A stretch of 17,062 bases of DNA, taken from Treponema sp. Its GTDB lineage: Bacteria > Spirochaetota > Spirochaetia > Treponematales > Breznakiellaceae. The notes below the pieces were generated by a model. It saw only the letters and a list, made by a program, of their open reading frames with translations. It was not told where the DNA came from and searched no databases. The stretch spans positions 1 through 17,062 of the forward strand of contig JAITBO010000385.1 of NCBI GenBank assembly GCA_031283505.1, read 5' to 3'. A program made the position numbers and the translations under genes. This document shows, piece after piece, positions 6,681-13,740 of the stretch. Each line of letters starts with the position of its first letter. The stretch's first letter is position 1.

Positions 6681-8159
6681 CTATAAATCTCCCAGGAAAT
6701 TTTTTATAAGTTCCATTTTAAGATCCCGGACACGTTCGGTAATCGACACTTTGTAAATATGGGGATTAAGGAGCCGTTTGTAGCTCTGATCAAAGGTCTC
6801 CAGGTCTTCCCGTACAAGGCGGCGTATGCCTTCCAGGGAGGGTCCTTCTCCAAGGGGCTTACCGTCTTTCATGCGGAGTTTAAGGAGCGGCTCCGGACTG
6901 CTCAAAGGGGTATGGTAGAAATGACGGTAATCCCCGGAAGGATGCCAGAAGGCGTATCTCCGCTCCGGCTCTATGAGATCCGGCGCTTCCCCGGTTTCAT
7001 TAGGGCTTGAGAGCCCTATAGGACTTTCAAGCCCCAAGATGTCCGCCAGGGCCATACCCTGGGTGTCTTTGAGCCGCCATACCTGCTTGACGCCGGGGGT
7101 GGTGGTTTTTTCCGGGTTGTCGGAGAATTTGATCGCCGGGAGGAGGCGCCCCGAAGAATCTTCTTTGGCGATGAGCTTATACACCCCGGTAAACGCCGCG
7201 TCACTGCCGCCGGTCACCATCTGGGTTCCCACTCCCCAGGAATCGACAGGGGCTCCCGCGTTGGCAAGGGTCTGGATGATGGACTCGTCCAGGTCGTTGG
7301 ATACCGCGATAGTCGCCTTGAAAAGCCCCGCAGCGTCCAGCATCTTCCTCACTTCCACCGAAAGGTAGTGGATGTCCCCGGAATCCAGGCGTATCCCGAA
7401 GTTTTTCCCCTGGGCGGCCAGGCGCTTCCCTACGATTACGGCGTTGGGCGCCCCGCTTTTCAGGGTGTCGTAGGTGTCGATGAGGAAAACCGGGTGTTTG
7501 GGGTAGATCTCCGCATAGGCGGAGAAAGCCTCCTCTTCGCCGGCGAAGGACATGACCCATGAATGGGCCATGGTCCCCATCACGGGGATGCCGAAGGCTT
7601 TTCCCGCCGCCGCGTTTGATGTCCCCGAGGCCCCTCCTATAAAGGCCGCCCGGGAAGCGGACATGGCCCCGTCCATACCCTGGGCCCGGCGGAGGCCGAA
7701 CTCCATGATCGTCCCCTGCCCGGAGGCCAGCCATACCCGGGCCGTTTTCGTGGCGATAAGGCTCTGGAAGTTGACGGTGTTGAGGATAAGCCCTTCCAGA
7801 ATTTGGCACTCGATAAGCCCGCCGTCCACCCGGATGAGGGGTTCCTGGGGAAACACCACCCGGCCTTCGTCCATGGCCCGGAGGGACCCGGTAAAGCGGA
7901 AGTCCCTCAGGTAGGAGAGGAACCCTTCTTCAAAGAGTCCCAAGCCCCTGAGGTAGTCGATGTCGTCATCGGAAAACTCCAGGCTCCCCAGGGCCTCCAC
8001 TAGGGGCCCCAAGCCTGCGAACACGGCGAAGCCCCCGCCGAAAGGCTGGCGGCGGAAAAACACCTCAAAAACGGCCCGGCGGTTCATGTTTTTCTTCCAG
8101 TACCCCTGGGCCATGGTGAGGGAGTAAAAATCCGTAAACAGGGCCGAAAGGTTTTTCAT
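6681..8159 (-). CDS. pncB: Nicotinate phosphoribosyltransferase
   Basis: A 492-aa cytosolic enzyme of the Preiss-Handler route, making nicotinate mononucleotide from nicotinate and PRPP with ATP stimulation. Seen: N-terminal LFTDFYSLTMAQGYWKK (8-23) that shapes the base pocket, FEVFFRR (31-37), ILEGLILNTVNFQSLIATK (120-138), RRAQGMDGAMSASRAAFIGG (157-176), GTMAHSWVMSF (195-205) with the histidine at 199 expected to be phosphorylated, and FGIRLDSGD (254-262) followed by SNDLDE (287-292) in the phosphate-binding half. Length fits the long bacterial type. The ATG overlaps the pncA stop by 4 nt (ATGA), and AGGAG lies 9 nt upstream. Together with pncA it recycles nicotinamide to NAD precursors; the other steps (nadD, nadE) are not in the window. 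Confidence 0.95.
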   Translation of the reverse strand: MKNLSALFTDFYSLTMAQGYWKKNMNRRAVFEVFFRRQPFGGGFAVFAGLGPLVEALGSLEFSDDDIDYLRGLGLFEEGFLSYLRDFRFTGSLRAMDEGRVVFPQEPLIRVDGGLIECQILEGLILNTVNFQSLIATKTARVWLASGQGTIMEFGLRRAQGMDGAMSASRAAFIGGASGTSNAAAGKAFGIPVMGTMAHSWVMSFAGEEEAFSAYAEIYPKHPVFLIDTYDTLKSGAPNAVIVGKRLAAQGKNFGIRLDSGDIHYLSVEVRKMLDAAGLFKATIAVSNDLDESIIQTLANAGAPVDSWGVGTQMVTGGSDAAFTGVYKLIAKEDSSGRLLPAIKFSDNPEKTTTPGVKQVWRLKDTQGMALADILGLESPIGLSSPNETGEAPDLIEPERRYAFWHPSGDYRHFYHTPLSSPEPLLKLRMKDGKPLGEGPSLEGIRRLVREDLETFDQSYKRLLNPHIYKVSITERVRDLKMELIKNFLGDL

Positions 8160-8836
8160 TCCAGTTCTCCTGACTCAAGGAGGAGTATCCCCGCGGCCTC
8201 CATGTCCGCCAGGGCCTTCTCCACGGAACCTTTCGGGAAGTCCACTCCCCGTACCGCGTCTTTGAGGACCACCGTTTTATACCCTAGGGCGGCGGCGTCC
8301 ATGGCGCTGTAGAATACGCAGTAGTCTGTGGCAAGTCCCCCAAAAACCACGGTTTTGATCCCCAGCCCTTTAAGGAACCCGTCCAGCCCGGTGGGAGTTT
8401 TTCTGTCGTTTTCAAAGAACGCCGAGTAGGAATCCAGGTTCTGCCTGAATCCCTTGCGGACGATGAGGTTTACGGGCCGCAAGTCCAGCCGGTCATGGAA
8501 AGCCGCCCCTTTGGTTCCCTGGACGCAGTGGACCGGCCAGAGGATCTGCTCCCCCACACCGGGCAGGACAACCGCGTCCCCCGGCTTTTTTTCGGGGTGG
8601 GAGGCGGCGAAGGAACAGTGATCCGCCGGATGCCAGTCCGCCGTGGCTATCACGGGACCCCCTTCCCGGGCGAACCGGGAGGCAAGGGCGTTCAGGGGCG
8701 ACGTTACGGCATCCCCGCCGGCCACCGCCAGCGCCCCCTGATGCCGTTCTTCCCCGGAAAACGCGGTATAGGAAGGGCAGAAATCGTTTTGCACGTCAAT
8801 TTCCAAAAGAGCGGATTCCTGAATAGCAAGGGTCAT
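8156..8836 (-). CDS. pncA: Nicotinamidase (isochorismatase-like hydrolase)
   Basis: A 226-aa cytosolic cysteine hydrolase that deamidates nicotinamide to nicotinate and ammonia. The catalytic triad is visible: Asp14 in LLEIDVQNDF, Lys128 in IVRKGF, and Cys173 in GLATDYCVFYSA. Metal ligands are expected at Asp67 and His69 in TADWHPADH, with His73 or His103 (WPVHCVQGT) completing the site. I start the gene at the ATG ending at 8836 because GGAG lies 7 nt upstream and the fold begins right after it; a TTG at 8869 would add 11 residues and has weaker support. It is first of a leftward operon with pncB (4-nt overlap) and two unknown genes. Nicotinamide is also released by NAD-consuming enzymes, so this is a salvage pair. 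Confidence 0.95.
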   Translation of the reverse strand: MTLAIQESALLEIDVQNDFCPSYTAFSGEERHQGALAVAGGDAVTSPLNALASRFAREGGPVIATADWHPADHCSFAASHPEKKPGDAVVLPGVGEQILWPVHCVQGTKGAAFHDRLDLRPVNLIVRKGFRQNLDSYSAFFENDRKTPTGLDGFLKGLGIKTVVFGGLATDYCVFYSAMDAAALGYKTVVLKDAVRGVDFPKGSVEKALADMEAAGILLLESGELE

Positions 8837-8868
8837 AGGATAACTCCGTGTCGTTTTATGTAAAGGCA

Positions 8869-8901
8869 ACCGTACCAGTGTTGGTCCGTGATCAATACGG
8901 T
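8869..8901. promoter_or_regulatory. Inverted repeat in the pncA leader/promoter
   Basis: ACCGTA (8869-8874) and TACGGT (8896-8901) are complementary arms 21 bp apart, and a smaller repeat ACCA-GTGT-TGGT (8874-8885) is nested between them. The block overlaps the -10 and the expected start of the proposed pncA promoter. It could be an operator for a niacin-responsive repressor or an RNA hairpin in the pncA leader. Arms are short, so confidence is low. Confidence 0.25.
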
Positions 8902-8925
8902 AAGGTATTTTGGGGGATTTTTCAA
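8897..8925 (-). promoter_or_regulatory. Possible pncA operon promoter
   Basis: On the minus strand TTGAAA (8920-8925) is followed after 17 bp by TACCGT (8897-8902). The -35 matches five of six consensus bases, but the -10 only three of six. It would start transcription near 8890, about 55 nt before the pncA ATG. It is the best candidate I found in this gap but is a weak one. Confidence 0.3.
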
Positions 8926-8971
8926 CCGCAGGATAAAAAAACAGCGGTCAGTTTTATTCGTCCGGAGGTCC

Positions 8972-9020
8972 TGCCAGCGTTTTAAACAAATCCGTTTTAC
9001 CGTGTTTAGGGGCGCTGGTA
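8972..9020 (+). other. Long imperfect hairpin in the pncA-phoH gap
   Basis: TGCCAGCG (8972-8979) pairs with CGCTGGTA (9013-9020), and TAAACA (8983-8988) pairs with TGTTTA (9003-9008). The TTT and GGGG between the two stems can pair only as G-U in plus-strand RNA, with one bulged G; in minus-strand RNA they would be C-A mismatches. The loop is 14 nt (8989-9002). No T-run follows, so it does not look like an intrinsic terminator. A leader, a small RNA, or an accidental fold are all possible. No plus-strand promoter was identified upstream of it. Confidence 0.4.
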
Positions 9021-9035
9021 TAAGCAGCCGGAATT

Positions 9036-9056
9036 TTGAGAATTTATCATTCTCAA
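9036..9056. promoter_or_regulatory. Perfect palindrome just upstream of the phoH promoter
   Basis: TTGAGAAT (9036-9043) and ATTCTCAA (9049-9056) flank TTATC. It ends 10 bp before the -35 element of the phoH promoter, a typical position for an activator site or an upstream repressor site. The half-site GAGAAT recalls Fur-type boxes, but those have a 1-bp centre and this one has 5, so Fur is not claimed. No uridine run follows it. Confidence 0.5.
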
Positions 9057-9066
9057 CCCCTTGCTA

Positions 9067-9094
9067 TTGACTTCTCATACAGGACGGCTATACA
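9067..9094 (+). promoter_or_regulatory. Promoter of the phoH-pgpH-ybeY-corC-TPR operon
   Basis: TTGACT (-35, 9067-9072), a 16-bp spacer, and TATACA (-10, 9089-9094). Both hexamers are close to consensus. The expected start is near 9101, just before the AGAGG ribosome site at 9105-9109. This argues that phoH starts at 9115 and not further upstream, giving a very short leader of about 14 nt. Confidence 0.62.
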
Positions 9095-9114
9095 CTTCCA
9101 ATTTAGAGGTGTAT

Positions 9115-10143
9115 TTGGAGGAAAGCATTACCATCGTATTGGACGACCGGGAAGTGCTGTTTGGGGTATGCGGCGCAAACGATGGGAACCTTAAAATACT
9201 GGAAGGTTTCCTGGGGGGACGTATCAATACCCGGGGAAATGAAATCCGGTTTGAAGGAGTTGACGCCGGCGGCGTCAGACGTTTCAAGACGATGATAGAC
9301 AGTCTTATAGCCGCAGTTGAAGAGGGTGAAAGTCCTTCGCCTGAGTATGTTAAAGCCCTGGCCGGAATTCAGGGGGGTGGAGGAGACGAAAAAACCGGGG
9401 TGGACGGCGGTTTACCAGGAAGCGGGAAAGACGGTGGGGAAGTCCCTGACGGGAAGCCCCAAGCGGATACTATGCGGGCGGCTCTTATCAATATTCCCCA
9501 TGGGTTTGGCCGCGTCTTCCCGAGGAGCCGAAATCAGGCCTCGTATATTCTGGGAATGAGGGCCAGGGACATCTGCTTTTGTGTGGGACCGGCGGGAACC
9601 GGGAAAACCTACCTTGCTATCGCGGAAGCCCTGAGCCTGGTGCTTTCCAAGAAGGCCCGCAAACTGGTTCTGACCCGTCCGGTGGTGGAGGCCGGCGAAA
9701 GCCTGGGCTTCCTTCCGGGAGACCTTACTCAAAAGATAAATCCTTATCTCAGGCCCCTTTACGACGCTATGGAAGCCCTTATTCCTTTTGAACTCATACG
9801 CCGCATGGAAGAGGACCGGGATATAGAAATCGCACCTCTGGCCTATATGCGGGGGAGGAGCCTCAACAACTGCGTCATTATTCTGGACGAGGCTCAGAAT
9901 ACTACTAAAGAACAGATGAAGATGTTCCTGACCAGGATAGGGGAGGGCGCCAGGGCGGTCATCACCGGGGACGCCACCCAGATTGATCTCCCCAAACGGA
10001 TCGATTCCGGACTGTTACACGCCGTCTCCATTCTTTCCGGTGTAGAGGGGATTCATTTTGCCTACCTTAACACTGCCGATGTGATCCGTAATCCCCTTAT
10101 CAAGAAGATCATACAGGCGTATGATGATAACGAAAAAATATGA
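9115..10143 (+). CDS. phoH: PhoH family ATPase
   Basis: A 342-aa cytosolic P-loop ATPase of the PhoH/YbeZ group, thought to act in RNA handling together with the YbeY endonuclease. The N-terminal part (1 to about 85) is the usual KH-like region with LDDREVLFGVCGANDGNLKI. After a Gly/Asp-rich linker (about 85-117) comes the ATPase domain: RSRNQASYILGMRARDICF, Walker A GPAGTGKT (158-165), TRPVVEAGESLGFLPGD, Walker B VIILDEAQN (254-262) and ITGDATQIDLP (283-293). The start is taken as TTG at 9115 because AGAGG lies 5 nt upstream and the promoter overlaps the longer open frame that reaches back to 9061. Its stop overlaps the next start (ATGA). Co-transcription with ybeY two genes downstream is a common and functionally sensible arrangement. 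Confidence 0.93.
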   Translation: MEESITIVLDDREVLFGVCGANDGNLKILEGFLGGRINTRGNEIRFEGVDAGGVRRFKTMIDSLIAAVEEGESPSPEYVKALAGIQGGGGDEKTGVDGGLPGSGKDGGEVPDGKPQADTMRAALINIPHGFGRVFPRSRNQASYILGMRARDICFCVGPAGTGKTYLAIAEALSLVLSKKARKLVLTRPVVEAGESLGFLPGDLTQKINPYLRPLYDAMEALIPFELIRRMEEDRDIEIAPLAYMRGRSLNNCVIILDEAQNTTKEQMKMFLTRIGEGARAVITGDATQIDLPKRIDSGLLHAVSILSGVEGIHFAYLNTADVIRNPLIKKIIQAYDDNEKI

Positions 10144-12449
10144 AAAAAAATAACGGCGATCTCGAAGGCAGCGCCTTCTTTAGTGCTTTAAAACCCCAAA
10201 AACCCCGGCTGGGCCCTTTTTTGGCTTCGGCGGCGGCTTTCCTGTTTTCCCTGACGATGACTATTGTCAGCCGGGACTATTCCCGGTTCGGAGTGGAGGA
10301 TCTTCAGGATTTTGAGGTAGGCCGGGTGGCTGACCGGGATATTACGGCGGAACAGCTCGTCTCGTACATTGATGAGGAAGCTACCAGGCATAGCAGAGAG
10401 TCCAGAGAACATCAGGTTCCCGCAGTCTTCATCTACTCGGTACAGATGAGTGAAAGGATCATCGAGTCTTACAACCGGTTCGCTGCGGTTTCGGCGTCTT
10501 TCTTTACCGAACCGGGCAGAGGGTCTTTTAATTACTTCCGTTCTGGTTTGGAGGCCGAATTCCCCGGTTCTTTTTCCTCCGTTACCCTGGAAGCTCTGTA
10601 TAACGCCCCGGACCGGGAACGTTTCAACGAATACGGCAACGCCGTTCTGGGGCAGCTTCTGGAAGCCGGTATCTTCGCCCTGCCTCCGGGTCTGGAAGCC
10701 TATAACCCGGAGGTGGCGGAACTCCTCCACAATTATGGTCCCAGGACGGAGCGGGAACAGATACGGTACGACCGGATCATCACCATGGATACGGCGGGGG
10801 ACGCCGTAGCGCGGCTTACGGAAGAGAATGGTTTTCCCTTTTCATTCGCCTCCATCGCGGTGTCCCTGCTTATGCCGTTTCTCGCGGAGAATGTCTTTTT
10901 TTCCCCGGAAGATACGCAGCAACGTATTGACGAAGTACGGAAGAAAGCGGAACCGGTTGTAAAGTACATAGAGCGGGGCAAGAAGGTAATTAGGAAGGGT
11001 TTTCTCGTCACGGAAGAAGATATGGTCCAGCTTAGGGCCTTGAGCGTCACCGCCCATAACCGGGATCCAAGGGCGCTCATGGGCCAGATACTGGTGTTCC
11101 TCCTCCTCTACGCCCTTCTGGTTTTCCTGGCGGGGAAACGTTCCCTGGGCCGGTGGCTTGAACCACGGGAAGTTTATCTCCTCTGTATTCTGGCTTCGGC
11201 GTATATTTCCGGTTCCGTTTTTATCAGAAATCTTTCTGTCCTTGGGGATTTGCCCGCAGCTCTGTTTCTGCCTACCGCCCTGGTGGTCATGCTCCCGTAT
11301 ATTCTCATTGGTCCCCGGCCTGCGGTAATCATGTCTATGGTCCTGCCTCTTGCGGGCTTCCTCGCCAGCGCCTTTGACGCCTCGTCCTATATTTTCGCTC
11401 TCACCTCCGGGGTGGTGGCGGTTTATACCTTGCGGGGGACCGAGAAGCGCATAGACCTGGTCAAGGCGGGCCTGGTCATAGGGGCGGCTAACTGTGTTTC
11501 CGTCATAGCCATCCTCCTCATCCGTCGGAGCTCGCCGGAAAGTTACCCTGGTCTTCTGTTTTGGGCCGCCTTTAACGGCGTGGCTTCGGGGATGCTGGTT
11601 TTGGGTTTCCTCCCCTGGCTGGAACACGCCTTGAACGCGGTGACTACTTTTAGGCTCATAGAACTCGCTGATCTCAATTCCCCCATTCTAAAGCGTCTTT
11701 TCAGCGCCGCGCCGGGGACTTACAGCCATTCCCTCATGGTGGCGACATTGGCGGAAGCGGCTTGCCAGGAAATAGGGGCCAACCCTCTGCTGTCGAGGGT
11801 AGGGGCTTATTACCACGACATAGGTAAGATAGACAACCCCAGCTATTTCGTGGAAAACCAGACCGCTTATAACAAGCACGATGATATAGCCCCCCGGCTT
11901 TCGGCCACCGTGATCCGCAGCCATGTGAAGCTGGGAGTGGAAAAGGCCCGGCACCTTGGCCTTCCCCAGGAAGTGACGGATATTATCGCCGAGCATCACG
12001 GTAATTCGGTGATAAGCTGGTTCTACCACGAAGCCTTGAAACGGGAAAGCCTGGTGAACGAGGAGGATTTTTCCTACCCCGGTACGCCTCCCCGGTCCCG
12101 GGAATCCGCAGTGGTCATGCTGGCGGATGTCACGGAGGCGGCGGTGAGGACCCTCAAGAAGCCTTCGGTAGCCCGGCTCGAAAAGTACATCCAGGAACTC
12201 ATCATGGCGAAATTCGAACATGGTCAGCTTTCCGAGTCGGAATTGACTTTTCGGGAACTGGAAACGATCAAAAAAGCCTTTGTCCGGGTCCTGGCCGGCC
12301 ATTACCACGCCCGGATCGAATACCCGAAGATCGGCAAGGACCTCAGGAACCAGGAGGGTTCCAGGGATACAAAAGAAACGCCGGAGCCGAAACAGGATCA
12401 TAAAGCCGACGTGCGGCCATCCGTCCGCAGGAATGGGGGACATCCATGA
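10140..12449 (+). CDS. pgpH: PgpH-like 7TM-HD cyclic-di-AMP phosphodiesterase
   Basis: A 769-aa inner-membrane protein. Order of parts: a first transmembrane helix (about 26-44), an extracytoplasmic domain (about 45-310) of the 7TMR-HDED type with DFEVGRVADRDITAEQLVSY, a run of about seven hydrophobic helices (about 312-492), and a cytosolic HD domain. HD residues visible are His530 (TYSHSLM), His559-Asp560 (YYHDIGKID), His619-His620 (AEHHGNS) and Asp663 (MLADVTEAA). Characterised relatives such as Listeria PgpH hydrolyse c-di-AMP to pApA; that activity is inferred here. The C-terminal tail of about 35 residues is charged and probably disordered. The start ATG overlaps the phoH stop by 4 nt and has no clear ribosome site, so translation is probably coupled. 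It also overlaps ybeY by 4 nt. Confidence 0.9.
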   Translation: MKKNNGDLEGSAFFSALKPQKPRLGPFLASAAAFLFSLTMTIVSRDYSRFGVEDLQDFEVGRVADRDITAEQLVSYIDEEATRHSRESREHQVPAVFIYSVQMSERIIESYNRFAAVSASFFTEPGRGSFNYFRSGLEAEFPGSFSSVTLEALYNAPDRERFNEYGNAVLGQLLEAGIFALPPGLEAYNPEVAELLHNYGPRTEREQIRYDRIITMDTAGDAVARLTEENGFPFSFASIAVSLLMPFLAENVFFSPEDTQQRIDEVRKKAEPVVKYIERGKKVIRKGFLVTEEDMVQLRALSVTAHNRDPRALMGQILVFLLLYALLVFLAGKRSLGRWLEPREVYLLCILASAYISGSVFIRNLSVLGDLPAALFLPTALVVMLPYILIGPRPAVIMSMVLPLAGFLASAFDASSYIFALTSGVVAVYTLRGTEKRIDLVKAGLVIGAANCVSVIAILLIRRSSPESYPGLLFWAAFNGVASGMLVLGFLPWLEHALNAVTTFRLIELADLNSPILKRLFSAAPGTYSHSLMVATLAEAACQEIGANPLLSRVGAYYHDIGKIDNPSYFVENQTAYNKHDDIAPRLSATVIRSHVKLGVEKARHLGLPQEVTDIIAEHHGNSVISWFYHEALKRESLVNEEDFSYPGTPPRSRESAVVMLADVTEAAVRTLKKPSVARLEKYIQELIMAKFEHGQLSESELTFRELETIKKAFVRVLAGHYHARIEYPKIGKDLRNQEGSRDTKETPEPKQDHKADVRPSVRRNGGHP

Positions 12450-12964
12450 ACCGCGTTGAAGTACACGCCGAGGAGGTCCCTCTTCCCGGCTGGGCTCCTT
12501 CTCTCGCCGCCTTTGCCCTCACTGTCCTGGATTCTCTGGGTAAAACAGATTGGGACCTTTCAATTCTTCTCTGCAACGATGCGTATATACGCAGCCTCAA
12601 CTCCCGGTACCGGGATATGGACGAGCCCACGGATGTGTTGTCTTTTTCTCTTGGGGAAACCGTCCCGGACGGCGACGGCCCTATGCGGTATCTGCCCGGA
12701 GACATCGTTATCTCTCTGGAAACCCTGAAAGAAAATATGCGGTATTTTCACGTAAACGAAGATGAGGAGTTGTGCCGTCTCGTGATCCATGGCATTCTTC
12801 ATTTAGACGGAATGGATCACGAAGACAACGAACCCTTTCGGCCTATGCTGAGGCTTCAGGAAGAATTATTGAGAAAATTATCCGGGGGGCCGGTGATTCA
12901 GGAGGAGACCGGGACGCGGACAAAACCGGCTATAATGGGAGGAATGGAGCTGAAAATATCATGA
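12446..12964 (+). CDS. ybeY: Endoribonuclease YbeY (rRNA maturation factor)
   Basis: A 172-aa cytosolic metalloprotein of the UPF0054 family, involved in 16S rRNA 3' end maturation and ribosome quality control. The metal site HGILHLDGMDHED (115-127) has the three ligands His115, His119 and His125 in the H-x3-H-x5-H pattern. Upstream are YRDMDEPTDVLSFS (55-68) and LPGDIVISLET (83-93), the other conserved blocks. A tail of about 25 residues after the last family helix (147-172) looks unconserved. The ATG overlaps the pgpH stop (ATGA), with GGGGGA 6 nt upstream. Its end overlaps the next start the same way. Position after phoH fits the known PhoH/YbeZ-YbeY partnership. Confidence 0.95.
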   Translation: MNRVEVHAEEVPLPGWAPSLAAFALTVLDSLGKTDWDLSILLCNDAYIRSLNSRYRDMDEPTDVLSFSLGETVPDGDGPMRYLPGDIVISLETLKENMRYFHVNEDEELCRLVIHGILHLDGMDHEDNEPFRPMLRLQEELLRKLSGGPVIQEETGTRTKPAIMGGMELKIS

Positions 12965-13740
12965 GTGCTGGAGGGTTTGTGAAATCCCTGTTCAAAAAAG
13001 GCGAAATGGATAAAAAGACCTACGATTCCCTGGAAACGGATCAGCAGGAAATGATCCGGGGGGTAGTGGAGTTGTCGGAAACCACCGTCAAGGAGGTCCT
13101 GGTTCCCCGGATAGACACGGTGTTCCTGTCCGTGGAGACCCCCAGGGACGAGCTTTTGGCGGACATCTGCGAAAGCGGCCATTCCCGGTTTCCGGTATAC
13201 GAAGAGACGATAGACAACGTTATCGGTATCCTCTATGTGAAGGACGTGCTTCAGATTCTGGTTAAAAACGAAGAATTCGACATTCGTAAACTGTTGCGGA
13301 AACCTTTTTTTGTCCCCCTTTCCAAGCATATTGACGAACTTCTGCGGGAACTCAGGCGGCGGCGGGTTCACATTGCGGTGGTGGTGGACGAGTATGGCGG
13401 CGTGTCGGGCATAGTCTGTATGGAGGACATCATCGAGGAGATCATCGGGGACATACAGGATGAATTTGACAACGAACAGGAAGATATTCTGAAGCTGGGG
13501 GAGGATTCCTACCTCTGCGATGCCAGGGTGAACCTAGAGGACCTGGGGGAGGAAATAAGGGTGGAGTTCCCGGTGGAGGACTTCGACACCCTGGGGGGGT
13601 TTGTCTTCGACCTTTTAGGGAAAATTCCGGTCAAATATGAAAAAGCCGTATACGCCGGTCACGATTTTATCATCCAGGACATGGAAGGGCACAAGATAAA
13701 TACCGTCAAGATCGTTTTAAGGCGGGATCACGGTTCATGA
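12961..13740 (+). CDS. CBS-pair and CorC/HlyC-domain protein (CorC/TlyC type)
   Basis: A 259-aa cytosolic protein. Residues 1-45 are the short lead-in seen in CorC (MSAGGFVKSLFKKGEMDKKT, then ETTVKEVLVPRIDTV). Two CBS motifs follow (about 46-105 and 115-170; IAVVVDEYGGVSGIVCMEDI at 138-157 is the strongly conserved second one), then the transporter-associated CorC_HlyC domain (about 175-255), with SYLCDARVNLEDL and TLGGFVFDLLGKIP. The N-terminal membrane domain of CNNM/YrkA-type members is absent. It resembles E. coli CorC, linked to Mg2+/Co2+ resistance, and proteins named TlyC (haemolysin) in spirochaetes; the haemolysin label is historical and is not supported by the sequence. A true start at 12961 gives ATGA overlap with ybeY and a TGGAG 11 nt upstream. 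Confidence 0.9.
   Translation: MSAGGFVKSLFKKGEMDKKTYDSLETDQQEMIRGVVELSETTVKEVLVPRIDTVFLSVETPRDELLADICESGHSRFPVYEETIDNVIGILYVKDVLQILVKNEEFDIRKLLRKPFFVPLSKHIDELLRELRRRRVHIAVVVDEYGGVSGIVCMEDIIEEIIGDIQDEFDNEQEDILKLGEDSYLCDARVNLEDLGEEIRVEFPVEDFDTLGGFVFDLLGKIPVKYEKAVYAGHDFIIQDMEGHKINTVKIVLRRDHGS

Noticed and set aside
9036..9056. Fur box upstream of phoH
   Set aside because: The half-sites look similar, but the 5-bp centre does not fit the 7-1-7 Fur arrangement; kept only as an unassigned palindrome.
12961..13740. Haemolysin TlyC as a virulence factor
   Set aside because: The domains are those of CorC-type ion-transport accessory proteins; nothing in the sequence supports a lytic activity.
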